Below, piece after piece: positions 8,681 through 18,925 of a stretch of 63,591 nt of DNA. The position numbers were made by a program, and so were the translations under genes. This DNA is from Paraburkholderia fynbosensis. Its GTDB lineage: Bacteria; Pseudomonadota; Gammaproteobacteria; Burkholderiales; Burkholderiaceae. Numbering within the stretch: the first letter of the stretch is position 1; each line of letters opens with the position of its first letter. The notes beneath the pieces were generated by a model. It saw only the letters and a program-made list of their open reading frames with translations, did no database searches and had not been told where the DNA came from. The stretch covers positions 1 to 63,591 of the forward strand of contig NZ_CADIKI010000033.1 of assembly GCF_902859935.1 (NCBI RefSeq). Reading direction: 5' to 3'.

Positions 8681-9354
8681 AGATGCAGGCAAAACGGACC
8701 CGGCGTCGATGCCGTGTGCGCTCCCGGTTCGGACTTTTTACGCAACTAACGGTCAAGTCGCTTTTCCCGCCCCAGGCGCGGCCGCTGCTGCAATACCGCT
8801 ATCCGAGAAACCGGCCGCGATCAATGACGGCACCGGACGGTAAAGACACATCTCCCAATTCCGCATCTTCTTTCGGAATTTTCAATGTTTATTAGATAGG
8901 CTGCGAATTATTCTGACGTCGGCTGAACGCACGGGCGACGGACATGAGAGTGAATGAATAAAAGGCTGGATTCGTTGCATCAAATGGTCAACGAGGAATT
9001 GCCTTTTGCGGGTCCGATCAACCTTCAAGGCCGTTCAGAATTTTGCGCAAACGCGCTGCTGCAACCTATCCCGCGAGCCAACGTAAAAAATTTCTCGAAG
9101 CAGAAATTGCCAAATGGCGCTTCAAATTGCAAAGCGAGGTGCATGACGCACGATTCGATCATGTTCGTCATGTTGTTCGGGAGGAACAGCTACGCCTGCC
9201 GCCCAGCCAATAACGCGCCGCAAACTGAGCATCCCTTCGACGTGTATTGAACAAAGACTCAATTGAGATAGAAGTGCGACGGCACGGGGAAACTGCAGTC
9301 CATTTTTATGATTGGAATTTTAAAAAGATAACTTTTTATATTTAAATAACAAAA
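8681..9354. other. A+T-rich region before the PKS operon
   Basis: About 670 bases without a gene I can support. One open frame (8954-9250, 98 codons) has no domain and reads like chance coding. The last 100 bases are very rich in A and T for this genome and must hold the PKS promoter. I could not place -35/-10 boxes with confidence. Confidence 0.4.
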
Positions 9355-12300
9355 ATGCGTGAAATTGCTGTGGTCGGAATGGCGTGCCGCCTTCCGGGCG
9401 GGCTGGACGATCTTGATTCGCTGCTGGCCGCCCTTCGTGAACGTGTCGTCACTGCCGGTCCCATACCGGCGGATCGCTGGGACGCCGCCCGCTACTATTG
9501 CGCCAACGAGAGCGTGAAGGGCAAGGCGTATGTCGACAAGGCCAACTTCCTGAAGCAGGACGTCCGTTCGATCGACGCGGAGTTTTTCGATCTGCCCGCG
9601 CGCGTCGCCGAAAACCTCGATCCGCAGCAGCGGCTGCTGCTCGAACTGATCTGGGAAGCCTTCGAAAACGCCGGCCTCGATCTGCCTGCCCATGCCGGTC
9701 GCAAGGTCGGCGTGTATGTCGGCGGCTTCATGCTCGATCACATGATCACGCTGATGCAGGTCGAGAATCGCACGCGGCACAACGCCAGCACGGCGGCCGG
9801 CATGATGATGACGATGTTGGCGAACCGCCTGTCGCATGCCTTCGATCTGCGTGGGCCGAGCCTGTCGATCGACACGGCCTGCTCGTCGTCGCTGGTCGCA
9901 TTCAGCTATGCGTGCCGCGACATCTGGTCGGGCGACTGCGACGTCGCCGTGGTCGGCGGCGCGAACATCATGACGCGGCCCGAGTATTCGATCGGTATGA
10001 GCAAGGGGCAATTCCTGTCGCGCGACGGGCAGTGCAAATCTTTCGACGCTCGCGCCGATGGCTACGGCCGAGGCGAAGGCGGCGGCATCGTGCTGCTGAA
10101 GACGCTGGAAAAAGCGCTGGCCGACGGCGACACGATTCTCGCAACGGTCGCGGGCGCAGGGGTCAATTCGGACGGCCGCACGCCCGGCATCTCGATGCCC
10201 AGTGCCGATGCACAAAGCTTGCTGATCCGCGAGGTATGCGAACGCTTCGACATCGATCCGGCGCAGGTGCGCTACGTGGAATGTCACGGCACCGGCACTG
10301 CCGTCGGCGATCCGCTCGAAGCGGCGTCGATCGGCTCCGTGTATGGGGTGGGCCGCACTGGGGACGAGCGCGTCGTGCTGGGCTCGATCAAGAGCAACAT
10401 CGGGCATCTGGAAGCAGGCGCCGGCATTGTCGGCGTGATCAAGGCGGTGCTCACGCTAATGCATCGCGAGGCGTTCCCGCTCGGCAATCTGCAAACGCCG
10501 CATTCGGGCATTGCGTTCGAAGACCTCGGGGTGCGTCTGGCCGACAAGGCGATCCCGCTTGCCGCTTCGCACGAGCCGTTCCTTGTCGCAATCAATTCAT
10601 TCGGCTACGGCGGCACCAACGCGCACGTGGTGCTGCGCTCTGCGCCGGAAGCTGCGCCCGCTGGCGCGGCCGAAACAGTGGCGGCCGCGCGTCCTGAAGG
10701 CTTTCCGCTCTACCTGCCGCTGTCCACGCGCAGCGCACCGGCGCTCAAGGCACTCGCGCGACAGTATCTCGACCGGCTGTCGAAGGTCGACGCTCCGCTC
10801 CAGGACCTGCTGCATTGCGCCGCGCTGCGTCGCGCTTCGCTGAGTCATCGCGCGGTCGTGCTGGGCGCCGACAAGGGCGAATTGCGCGACGCGCTTGCTG
10901 CGTTGCTGCAAGGCGAGAAATCCGACCATGTGGTCACCGGCCAGCAGCCGGTCGCAGGCCGCCCGCTGCCGGTGTGGGTGTTCACCGGCATGGGCCCGCA
11001 ATGGTGGGCGATGGGCCAGCAACTGTATCGCGACGAGCCGGTGTATCGCGCAGCCGTCGACCACGCGGACGGTCTTTTTCAGCAAATCGCCGGCTTCTCC
11101 ATTCTCGCGGAAATGCTGAAAAGCGAAGCGCAATCGCAAATCACGCGGACCATTTACGCGCAGTCGGCGAACTTCATGATCCAGTGGGGCATCGCCACCG
11201 TGCTGCGCGCCGCGGGCGTCACGCCGGGCGCGGTCGTGGGCCACAGCGTCGGCGAAGTCACGGCTGCTTGCGTGAGCGGCGCACTGAGCCTCGAAGACGC
11301 ACTGCGCGTGAGCTACGAGCGCAGCCGCCTGCAGGCGCGCACGGCGGGCTGCGGCAGCATGCTCGCGGTGGGCATGGACCATGAGGGTGTCGTGGCGTTG
11401 CTGCAGCCGTTCGAAGGGCGCGTCGAAATCGCGGCGGTCAACGGTCCTGGCACGCTCACGTTGTCGGGCGAGACGACGGCGATCGAAGCGCTCGCCGCCG
11501 AGCTTGCCACGCGCGAGGTATTCCATCGCGTGCTGAATGTCGAGGTGCCCTACCACAGCCACTTGATGGACCCGATTCTCGACGAACTCGCGTCGTCGTT
11601 GCACGCAATCGTCGCCTGCGAGCCGGCGGTTCCGCTGTATTCGACGGTCACCGGCGGCCGTGTGGAAGGCCCGTCCTTCGGCGCAACCTACTGGCCGCAA
11701 AACGTGCGCCGGCCGGTTGCCTTTGCCGGCGCGGTCCAGTCTCTGCTCGACGATGGCTTCACCACCTTTGTCGAAATCGGACCGCACCCGGTGCTGTCGG
11801 GCGCGCTGCGTGATTGTGCAAAAGCGTGCGCGAAACAGATCCAGCTTGTGGAGACACTGCGCCGCAACGAAGCGGAGCGCGTGCGCCTGCATCGCGCCGT
11901 GGCGCACGTGTTCGCGAGTGGCTGCGAGATCGACTGGACGCCGCTCAATGGGTTGGGCCAAGCCGTCGTCCTGCCGAACTATCCGTGGCAACGCGAACGT
12001 GCGTGGGTCGAAACCGAGCGCGCGGTCCATCAGCGCGTCGGCACGACCGAGCGCCCGCTGCTCGGCTGCGAGCAATACCCCGCGCCCGACGTGTGGGTCA
12101 ACGATCTCGAGCATCAGGGCCTCGCCTATCTGAAAGACCACATCGTCATGGGGACGTCGATCATGCCGGCCGCGGGTTATGTCGAAACGTTGCTCGAAAT
12201 CGCCGCGTTGCTGCATCCAGACGCGCCGGGCTGGCGCGTCAACGATGTGGAAATCCACGCGCCGCTGGTGATCTCCGGGGACCGCGCGATCGACTACGTA

Positions 12301-15300
12301 TCCAGCTACGAGCGCAACACGCGCCGCGTGGCGATTCGCAGCCTTGAAAGCGGCAAGATCGGCGATGGGCAATTGCATCTCACTGGCAGCGTCGGAGCAT
12401 TGGAGTCGGCGGAAGCCCGTGATGTCGATCTGGCATCGCTGAAGGCAACGCTACGTGTCGAACGGGACCCGGCGGTGTTCTATCGCGAGTTGTCACGCAT
12501 CGGTTTGCAATATGGACCGCACTTCCAGTCGGTGCGGTCACTGCGTATCGCCCCGCAAGGCGGGCGCGTGCTCGCGCTGATCGAGCGCGGCCCCGATCTG
12601 GCCAGCACCGGCTATTGCGCGCAGCCTGCGATGCTCGACGCGTGCTTCCAGGTGCTCGTCAGCATGCTCGACGACAACGAATCGACTTTCCTGCCAACCG
12701 GCTTCAAGGAGTTGCGCCTGCTCGCGCCTGCATTGCCGGATCGTTACTGGTGCGATGCGGTGCAGGTCAACGCCACGCCGCATCACGTCGACGCCGACCT
12801 GACGATCGTCGACGACACGGGCCGCGTGCTAGCGGTGATTCGCGGGCTGCGCGTGAGCGCGTCGTCGGCAAAGGTGGAGCGTACCGACGCGCACGGCGAT
12901 CCGGTGAAGCTGCAGATGCCGCGCTATGAATGGAGCGATGCCGGGCGCCTGTCCGAGCCAAGGCGTCTCGGTCACTGGCTGATCGTGCAAGCGCGTGATA
13001 CGGCGGCGCTGGCCGAGCGCCTGGCGGGCGGCCTGGAAGCGTTCGGCGCGCGAATCTGCGCGCGGCTCAGCGCGGGTTCATCGTTCGACGTCGAGGGTGT
13101 GCGAATGACCGCGCGCTCCGACTCGGCCGACGACATCGCCCGCGCACTGGAAGCCGCCGGCACGCTGCATGGCGTCGTGTTCGTCCACGGCGCGAATGCG
13201 AAGCTCGACGGTGCTGATCCAACCGGCACGCAGGCGCTGCTTTTCATGCACGCGGTCACGCGGCAGCTGGCAGGCTTGCCGGTGGCGCAACGGCCGCGCG
13301 CCTATGTGCTCACGCGTGATGCGTTCAGCGTCACCGAGCATGATGCGCCGGTGCAACCCGCGCAGTGCGCGCTGAATGGTTTCGCTCGCGTCGCCTTCAA
13401 CGAACTCGAAGGCATGCGCTTCAGCACTGTCGACATTCCGGCGTCCGCCGCTGATGACGATCTCGATGCGGCGATCCTCGAATTGCTGTGCGACGCGCCG
13501 GAAGACGAAGTTGCGATCCGCCGCGGTCGCCGCTATTTCAGCCGACTTGCGGTAAGTCCGGTGCTCGCGCAGCCGCGCATTGAGCCGATGTCGCTGAGCG
13601 CCGAGCGCGCAGTCCAGGTTCGTCATGTCGGCGAGCATGAAGAAAGCGCAGGCAGCGTCAAACTGATCGAGATCGCCCGCCTGCCGCTGCGCGACGACGA
13701 GATCGAACTGAAGGTCGATTGTGTCGCGTTGACGATGCGCGCGTTGCGCGACTCGAACGGCGACTCGCTCGATGCGGATTTCGTGGAAGTCGTGGCAACG
13801 GTCCAGAGCATCGGCGCGCAAGTGGCCGACCTGCACGCCGGGCAGCGGGTCTACGGTCTTGCGCCTGCCGAATTCGCCAGTCACATTCGCGGCCCGCGCT
13901 CAGCCTTCCATCTGGTCGAGGTGCCCGACGACGTCGCCGCGGCGTCGTTGTTGCTGGCAACGGTGCGTGAGGCCGTGTCCGAACGCGTGATCGAACAGGC
14001 CGATCTCGACGAGCACGCTCGCGTGCTCGTCGAAGCGGACGAACTCGGCGTGTCGGTGCACGCTGCGCTGCGCCGGCGCGGCATCCATACGACGCTGCTC
14101 GCGCGCCCGGACGCCACGAACGCGCAGCAGGTGGCCCGCTGCACGCCGATCGCCGGCACTCATGCCGCGCTCGAAGCGGCGGTCGCAGGCAGTACGAACG
14201 GCAAGGGCTTCGACGCGATTGTCGGTCCACTCGCCGCATGGGCCGATACCTTCGGCTGGCGTGCACTTGCCCCCGGCGGCGTGCTGATAGACACCGCACG
14301 GCGTGCAAATGCATTCACCGTGCCGAATTCGGCATCGTCGATCGTACGCGCCGATCTGTCGGTGCTGACGCAGCGTGCCGGCCGTTTTGCCTCAGCGCTG
14401 CACAAGGCCGTCGAGCGCGCGCGTAGTGGCGAATTCGCCCGGGCCGAAAGCCTGTCGGTGTCGATCGTCGATCTCGCTACGAGGAAGTTCGCGCTGCCCG
14501 ATTCCGACCTGCCACTGATCGTCAGTTTCGACGATGCGTTGACCGCGTTGCCGGTGCACGTGCTCGAAGCGATGACTTTCAGGCCCGATGCGACTTACCT
14601 CGTCACGGGCGGCCTTGGCGGCTTCGGTCAGAAGACCGCGCGCTGGATGGTGGAGCGTGGCGCGCGCCACCTCGTGCTGGCCGGGCGCAGTGGCGCGAAC
14701 ACGCCCGAGCGGAGCGCTTTCCTCGACGAACTGCGTGAGCGCGGTGCGAACGTCGTCTGCGTGAAGTGCGATCTCGCGCACGAAGGTCAGGTTCGCGACC
14801 TGTTCGCCACGATTGCGTCCGAGGCGCCTGCGCTGCGCGGCGTGTTCCATGCGGCGGCGGTGATCATCGACCAGCCGATCGGAGAGCTGGTCCCGCAGGA
14901 CCTTGTTGCGGTGATGAACGCGAAGGCCGAGAGCGCGAGGTTGCTGCACGAGCTGACCCGCGAGATGACGCTCGATCATTTCGTTCTCTATTCGTCGATC
15001 GCCAATCTTGTCGGCAATAGCCGGCAGGCCAGCTATGTCAGCGCGAACGGTTTTCTCGACGGCCTCGCATGGCACCGCCGCGCGCTCGGGCTGCCCGCGA
15101 CCAGCATCAACTGGGGGGCGATTGCCGATGTCGGCGTAGTAACGCGTGACGAAAAGCTTGAACAGTTCATGCGCTATATGGGGCTGCGCGGCATGGAGTC
15201 GGCCGAGGCTTTGCACTGGCTCGAAAGGGCGATGTCGCGTGAGCTCACGCAGCTCGGCGTCACGCTGATCACGAACTGGAGCGAATGGGGACGCTACGAA

Positions 15301-15696
15301 ACGCTTGGCGCGCAGTCGCCCCGCTACGCCGAACTGATTGCCGCCGACGCGAGCCCGGACGCCAATCCCGCCGCCGTGTTGTGCGCCGAACTGGCGGAGC
15401 TGCCGGCTGCCGACCGCTTCACGGTACTGGCGAGTCTCGTCGCGTCGCTGATCGCCGACGAGCTGGAAACCGCTCCGGAGGCGATTCCGGTCGACCGTCC
15501 GATCCTCGATCTCGGCGTCGATTCGCTGATGGCCACCGAAATCCAGTTGTTGCTCAGCCGTGATCTCGGCATCAGCGTGTCGGTGCTCGAGATTCTGGAC
15601 GACCTGACGATTCGCGCGATCGTCGACAAGGCGCTCAACGCTTTCGGCTGGGGCGACACGGGCGACGCCGTCGCGCCGGCCGCCCAAGCCGCATGA
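9355..15696 (+). CDS. Iterative highly reducing type I polyketide synthase (KS-AT-DH-psiKR-psiER-KR-ACP)
   Basis: The 2113-residue protein starts directly with a ketosynthase (Cys 176 in DTACSSS, VECHGTGTAVGDP, SNIGHLEAG). An acyltransferase follows (Ser 631 in GHSVGE, with YHSH at the specificity site, so malonyl is likely). The dehydratase has His 929 in H-x3-G-x4-P and Asp 1095. Then come a structural pseudo-KR (about 1190-1410), an enoyl-reductase-like region (about 1415-1735) without the NADPH GGVG motif, an active ketoreductase (TGGLGGFG 1751-1758, Tyr 1894) and an acyl carrier domain (Ser 2057 in LGVDSLM). There is no loading module and no thioesterase. The single module should work iteratively, as in HglE or fungal reducing synthases, making a long, largely reduced chain. 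No Shine-Dalgarno site precedes the ATG, but the KS begins at residue 3, which fixes the start. Confidence 0.93.
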   Translation: MREIAVVGMACRLPGGLDDLDSLLAALRERVVTAGPIPADRWDAARYYCANESVKGKAYVDKANFLKQDVRSIDAEFFDLPARVAENLDPQQRLLLELIWEAFENAGLDLPAHAGRKVGVYVGGFMLDHMITLMQVENRTRHNASTAAGMMMTMLANRLSHAFDLRGPSLSIDTACSSSLVAFSYACRDIWSGDCDVAVVGGANIMTRPEYSIGMSKGQFLSRDGQCKSFDARADGYGRGEGGGIVLLKTLEKALADGDTILATVAGAGVNSDGRTPGISMPSADAQSLLIREVCERFDIDPAQVRYVECHGTGTAVGDPLEAASIGSVYGVGRTGDERVVLGSIKSNIGHLEAGAGIVGVIKAVLTLMHREAFPLGNLQTPHSGIAFEDLGVRLADKAIPLAASHEPFLVAINSFGYGGTNAHVVLRSAPEAAPAGAAETVAAARPEGFPLYLPLSTRSAPALKALARQYLDRLSKVDAPLQDLLHCAALRRASLSHRAVVLGADKGELRDALAALLQGEKSDHVVTGQQPVAGRPLPVWVFTGMGPQWWAMGQQLYRDEPVYRAAVDHADGLFQQIAGFSILAEMLKSEAQSQITRTIYAQSANFMIQWGIATVLRAAGVTPGAVVGHSVGEVTAACVSGALSLEDALRVSYERSRLQARTAGCGSMLAVGMDHEGVVALLQPFEGRVEIAAVNGPGTLTLSGETTAIEALAAELATREVFHRVLNVEVPYHSHLMDPILDELASSLHAIVACEPAVPLYSTVTGGRVEGPSFGATYWPQNVRRPVAFAGAVQSLLDDGFTTFVEIGPHPVLSGALRDCAKACAKQIQLVETLRRNEAERVRLHRAVAHVFASGCEIDWTPLNGLGQAVVLPNYPWQRERAWVETERAVHQRVGTTERPLLGCEQYPAPDVWVNDLEHQGLAYLKDHIVMGTSIMPAAGYVETLLEIAALLHPDAPGWRVNDVEIHAPLVISGDRAIDYVSSYERNTRRVAIRSLESGKIGDGQLHLTGSVGALESAEARDVDLASLKATLRVERDPAVFYRELSRIGLQYGPHFQSVRSLRIAPQGGRVLALIERGPDLASTGYCAQPAMLDACFQVLVSMLDDNESTFLPTGFKELRLLAPALPDRYWCDAVQVNATPHHVDADLTIVDDTGRVLAVIRGLRVSASSAKVERTDAHGDPVKLQMPRYEWSDAGRLSEPRRLGHWLIVQARDTAALAERLAGGLEAFGARICARLSAGSSFDVEGVRMTARSDSADDIARALEAAGTLHGVVFVHGANAKLDGADPTGTQALLFMHAVTRQLAGLPVAQRPRAYVLTRDAFSVTEHDAPVQPAQCALNGFARVAFNELEGMRFSTVDIPASAADDDLDAAILELLCDAPEDEVAIRRGRRYFSRLAVSPVLAQPRIEPMSLSAERAVQVRHVGEHEESAGSVKLIEIARLPLRDDEIELKVDCVALTMRALRDSNGDSLDADFVEVVATVQSIGAQVADLHAGQRVYGLAPAEFASHIRGPRSAFHLVEVPDDVAAASLLLATVREAVSERVIEQADLDEHARVLVEADELGVSVHAALRRRGIHTTLLARPDATNAQQVARCTPIAGTHAALEAAVAGSTNGKGFDAIVGPLAAWADTFGWRALAPGGVLIDTARRANAFTVPNSASSIVRADLSVLTQRAGRFASALHKAVERARSGEFARAESLSVSIVDLATRKFALPDSDLPLIVSFDDALTALPVHVLEAMTFRPDATYLVTGGLGGFGQKTARWMVERGARHLVLAGRSGANTPERSAFLDELRERGANVVCVKCDLAHEGQVRDLFATIASEAPALRGVFHAAAVIIDQPIGELVPQDLVAVMNAKAESARLLHELTREMTLDHFVLYSSIANLVGNSRQASYVSANGFLDGLAWHRRALGLPATSINWGAIADVGVVTRDEKLEQFMRYMGLRGMESAEALHWLERAMSRELTQLGVTLITNWSEWGRYETLGAQSPRYAELIAADASPDANPAAVLCAELAELPAADRFTVLASLVASLIADELETAPEAIPVDRPILDLGVDSLMATEIQLLLSRDLGISVSVLEILDDLTIRAIVDKALNAFGWGDTGDAVAPAAQAA

Positions 15697-15744
15697 CGTT
15701 GCAGCGAGCGGCGCTTGCCCGGGCAATCTCAAAGAGAGTTGAAG

Positions 15745-17091
15745 ATGAGTTCTGATATTCACGTCGAGCGCCTGCGCGCCAGATTGCTCGGCAAACAGGG
15801 GGGCGCGCTGGTGGACCGTGAGGCGCAGGCCGCGCGCGCGGTGGCGCCGAAGGTCGCAACCGGTCCGGAGCACTACGACTTCGCGCAGTTCCCGGAGTTG
15901 CGCGAGTACGCAAACACGCGCTGGTACTACGACAAGCAGGGCTACGAGTGGAACATGTTCCGCGAGCACGCCGGCGTGGTCAGTGCCGAGGTCGACGTGG
16001 CCGGTCGGCGGATGATCAATTTTTCGTCGTACAACTATCTGGACCTGTCGGGAGACCCCCGCGTGCAGGCTGCTGCGAAACAGGCAATCGACGACTACGG
16101 AACTTCGACCGGGTCCGGCCGCATCATCATGGGCGAGATTCCTCTCTTCGCCGAGTTCGAGAGGGAGCTGGCCGACGCACTCGGCGTCGAAGACGCGGTG
16201 CTTGGCGTCAGCGGCTACGGCACCAACGTCGCGACGATCGGCTACCTCGCGCGCAAGCAGGACCTGGTGCTGTACGACGAACTGGTCCATAACAGCATGC
16301 TGGTCGGTGCGAAATTGAGCGGCGCGCGCCGCTTCGCGTTCGCGCACAACGATTGCGACGCGCTCGAGCGGCTGCTGATCGAGCATCGCAGCAACTTCGA
16401 GAGGGTGCTGATCCTGACCGAAGGCGTGTTCAGCATGGATGGCGATATCCCCGATATGCCGCGGCTGATCGAAATCAAGAAGCGTCACCATGCGCTGCTG
16501 ATGGTCGACGAAGCGCATTCGATGGGCGTGATCGGTGCGCGCGGCTTCGGCGTCGTCGATCACTTCGGGCTGAACGGCGCGGACATCGACATTCACTACG
16601 CGTCGATGAGCAAGGCCTTCGCGACGATTGGCGGCTATGTCGCCGGGCGCCGCGAGCTGATCACGATGCTCAAGTACTACGCACCGGGCCTCGGGCTCTA
16701 CATTGCGTCGCCTATGCCGGCCAACGCCGCGGCCGGACTGGCGGCGCTGCGCATCATGCGCGACGAACCGCAACGCGCGCGGCGCGTCGTGGAGAACGCC
16801 GGCTATTTCCGCGCGCAGGCGCGGCTCGCGGGCTTGAACGTCGGGCGCAGCGAAGGCTCGGCTGTGATCCCGGTGATGCTGCCCGACGCCGAGCTGGCGC
16901 TATGGATGGCCGCGCGCATGTTCGAGAACAACATCTTCACGTTCCCGATGATATTTCCGGTCGTGCCGCGCAACGCCGCGCGCCTGCGCTTCTTCGTCAA
17001 CACCGCTCACACGCGCGAACAGATTGACCGCACGGTTCGCCTGCTGGTCGAACTGAAGGCCGTCGCGCCGATCAGCAAGGGGCTCTTTTGA
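15745..17091 (+). CDS. Alpha-oxoamine synthase (serine palmitoyltransferase-like, PLP enzyme)
   Basis: The 448-residue protein is a fold-type I PLP enzyme of the AONS family (SPT, KBL, BioF, HemA, CqsA). It shows the DEAHSMGVIG block (Asp 255, His 258) that holds the PLP ring and the Schiff-base lysine 290 in SMSKAF. The length, and an N-terminal extension with FAQFPELREYANTRWYYD, resemble soluble bacterial SPT. The family condenses an amino acid with an acyl thioester and loses CO2, giving an alpha-amino ketone. Directly behind a PKS without a thioesterase, it most likely offloads the chain from the ACP, as Fum8 does in fumonisin synthesis. Which amino acid it uses cannot be read from the sequence. 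The start at 15745 follows AGAGAG. Confidence 0.88.
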   Translation: MSSDIHVERLRARLLGKQGGALVDREAQAARAVAPKVATGPEHYDFAQFPELREYANTRWYYDKQGYEWNMFREHAGVVSAEVDVAGRRMINFSSYNYLDLSGDPRVQAAAKQAIDDYGTSTGSGRIIMGEIPLFAEFERELADALGVEDAVLGVSGYGTNVATIGYLARKQDLVLYDELVHNSMLVGAKLSGARRFAFAHNDCDALERLLIEHRSNFERVLILTEGVFSMDGDIPDMPRLIEIKKRHHALLMVDEAHSMGVIGARGFGVVDHFGLNGADIDIHYASMSKAFATIGGYVAGRRELITMLKYYAPGLGLYIASPMPANAAAGLAALRIMRDEPQRARRVVENAGYFRAQARLAGLNVGRSEGSAVIPVMLPDAELALWMAARMFENNIFTFPMIFPVVPRNAARLRFFVNTAHTREQIDRTVRLLVELKAVAPISKGLF

Positions 17092-18191
17092 AACAGATTC
17101 GTTTCGACAGGTTCGGCGTGCCGTCGCAGGTGGCGCGCTGCTGTGAAAGCGCGGCTCCCGGCGCGCCGTCGGCGTGGGAGGTACTGGTCGACGTCGAGGC
17201 TTGCACGGTCAATTCCGCCGACCTCGCACGGCTCGCCGGCCGCTACGGCGAATTGCCGAGGTTACCCGCCAGCGTGGGCCTGGAAGCCGTGGGGCGGGTC
17301 GTCGATTGCGGTGCATCGGTGCACGAGTTGGCGATGGACCGGGTCATCCTGGTCGGCAACGACAACTGGTGTCAGCAGAAACGACTCGCCGCGTCGCAAG
17401 TGTTCAAGGTCGCGGCGGATCTCGATCCGCTGCAACTCGCCGCGCTCAAGGTCAACGCGTGCACGGCACTCGAACTGGTGCGCCGTCACGCGGCATTGGA
17501 GCGCGGCGCGTGGATCGTACAGACGGCGCCGCTGTCGGGCGTCGGCCGCGCGGTAATGCAGATCGCGCGTCACGATGGCTTGCGCACGGTAAACGTCGTG
17601 CGACGCGCCGATGCGATCGCGCAGGTTCGCGCGGCTGGTGGCGATGCCGCCATCGTGGACGGTCCCGAACTGGTGCAGGCGGCCAAGGCCGTGACAGGCG
17701 GTGCGCCGATGGTGCTCGCGCTCGACGCGGTCGGCGGCGATGGTGTCGCGCGCCTCGCACCGCTGCTCCAACGCGGCGGCTCGATCGTGAACTACGGGAT
17801 GTTGTCCGGTAAGCCGATTCAACTCGATAGCGACGCGCTGATCTTCAGGGACATCGTCCTCAAAGGCTTCTGGCTGACGCAGCGTTTGTCGCGCATGACG
17901 CTCGTGCAGCGCGACGCACTGATGGCGGAAGCCGTCCTGCTGCTGCGCGCGGGCGTACTGCATGCGGAAGTGGCCGCGACCTATCCGCTCGAAGCCGTTG
18001 GCAAAGCGCTGCGTCATGTCGACGAGCCTGGGCGCCGCGGCAAGGTCTATCTGCTGCCCAATGGGCCTATCGGGTCGTTTGTCCCAGGTGGCTCCGTCGA
18101 TTCGATCGGCAGTGCCGCCGCAAGCCCGCACGCGATAGCGGCCCGCACCGCTTCCGGTTCGACTTCGCAAATACATTGGGGACACTCGTGA
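17088..18191 (+). CDS. Stand-alone enoyl-thioester reductase (MECR/ETR-like, MDR superfamily)
   Basis: The 367-residue protein is a zinc-free medium-chain reductase. The nucleotide-binding region reads SGVGRAVMQIARHDGLRTVNVVRR, closest to mitochondrial 2-enoyl thioester reductases (MECR/Etr1) in my reading, with the GVG motif intact. It begins with a TTG codon at 17088 that overlaps the TGA of the previous gene (TTGA), with AAGGGG a few bases upstream. The PKS has lost its own enoyl reductase motif, so this enzyme probably reduces the double bond in trans, as LovC does for LovB. The last 40 residues are low-complexity. Confidence 0.82.
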   Translation: MKQIRFDRFGVPSQVARCCESAAPGAPSAWEVLVDVEACTVNSADLARLAGRYGELPRLPASVGLEAVGRVVDCGASVHELAMDRVILVGNDNWCQQKRLAASQVFKVAADLDPLQLAALKVNACTALELVRRHAALERGAWIVQTAPLSGVGRAVMQIARHDGLRTVNVVRRADAIAQVRAAGGDAAIVDGPELVQAAKAVTGGAPMVLALDAVGGDGVARLAPLLQRGGSIVNYGMLSGKPIQLDSDALIFRDIVLKGFWLTQRLSRMTLVQRDALMAEAVLLLRAGVLHAEVAATYPLEAVGKALRHVDEPGRRGKVYLLPNGPIGSFVPGGSVDSIGSAAASPHAIAARTASGSTSQIHWGHS

Positions 18192-18925
18192 AACTCGAAC
18201 CGCGTGAAACCGCGCTGCCCGGCGCGGACATCGCGTCGGCCGCGAGTTGTGCGGCGCCGGTCGTACGTCTGAGGGGCGTCGGCAAGACGTATGGCCAGAT
18301 CCACGCGCTTGCCGATATCCATCTGGATGTTCAGGCCGGCGAGATGCTGGCGATCGTCGGCCCGTCCGGCAGCGGCAAGACCACCTTGCTCAATCTGATC
18401 GGCCTGCTCGACAAGCCGTCGACTGGAGCGATCGAAGTGCTGGGCGAGCCGACCGCCTGCCTGAGTGCAGCCGGGTACGCGCGACGTCGTCAGTCGTCGA
18501 TCGGCTTCGTGTTCCAGAGCTACAACCTGATCCCCGTGCTTGATGCGCTCGACAACGTGCTCTTGCCGCTGCGGCTTGGCGGACGCACGAGTGCCGCGCA
18601 GACCGCACAGGCGCGCGAACTGCTCGATGAGGTGGGGCTCGACGGGCATCACCACAAGCGCCCGGACCGCATGAGCGGCGGACAACGGCAGCGCGTGGCG
18701 ATTGCACGCGCGCTGATCGCGAAGCCGTCGCTCGTGATTGCCGACGAGCCGACGGCCAGTCTCGACGGCGGTAACGTGCACGCCGCGATGCAATTGTTCC
18801 AGCGGCTGAACCGCACACATAGCGTGACCTTTGTGTTCTCAACCCACGATGAGCGCGCGCTGAGCTATATGACCCGCTCGATACGCCTGTGCGACGGGCA
18901 CGTGCGTGATGGAGACAAACGTTGA
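18188..18925 (+). CDS. ABC transporter ATPase, LolD/MacB type
   Basis: Walker A is GPSGSGKTTLLN, the Q loop is in FVFQSYNLIPVLDALDN, the signature is MSGGQRQRVAIARAL, Walker B is LVIADEPTASLD, and the switch His is in STHDERAL. The FQSYNLIP stretch and overall size (245 residues) are typical of LolD/MacB-like ATPases that pair with FtsX-type permeases. The GTG at 18188 overlaps the preceding TGA (GTGA), implying coupled translation with the reductase. It energises the permease encoded next. Confidence 0.9.
   Translation: MKLEPRETALPGADIASAASCAAPVVRLRGVGKTYGQIHALADIHLDVQAGEMLAIVGPSGSGKTTLLNLIGLLDKPSTGAIEVLGEPTACLSAAGYARRRQSSIGFVFQSYNLIPVLDALDNVLLPLRLGGRTSAAQTAQARELLDEVGLDGHHHKRPDRMSGGQRQRVAIARALIAKPSLVIADEPTASLDGGNVHAAMQLFQRLNRTHSVTFVFSTHDERALSYMTRSIRLCDGHVRDGDKR

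Noticed and set aside
8954..9250. Possible 98-residue protein before the PKS
   Set aside because: No ribosome site of quality, no motif and no plausible fold; kept only as a note on the intergenic region.
14392..16773. 793-codon open frame on the minus strand
   Set aside because: It runs antisense across the PKS end and the AONS gene, which both have catalytic motifs; it is a composition artefact.
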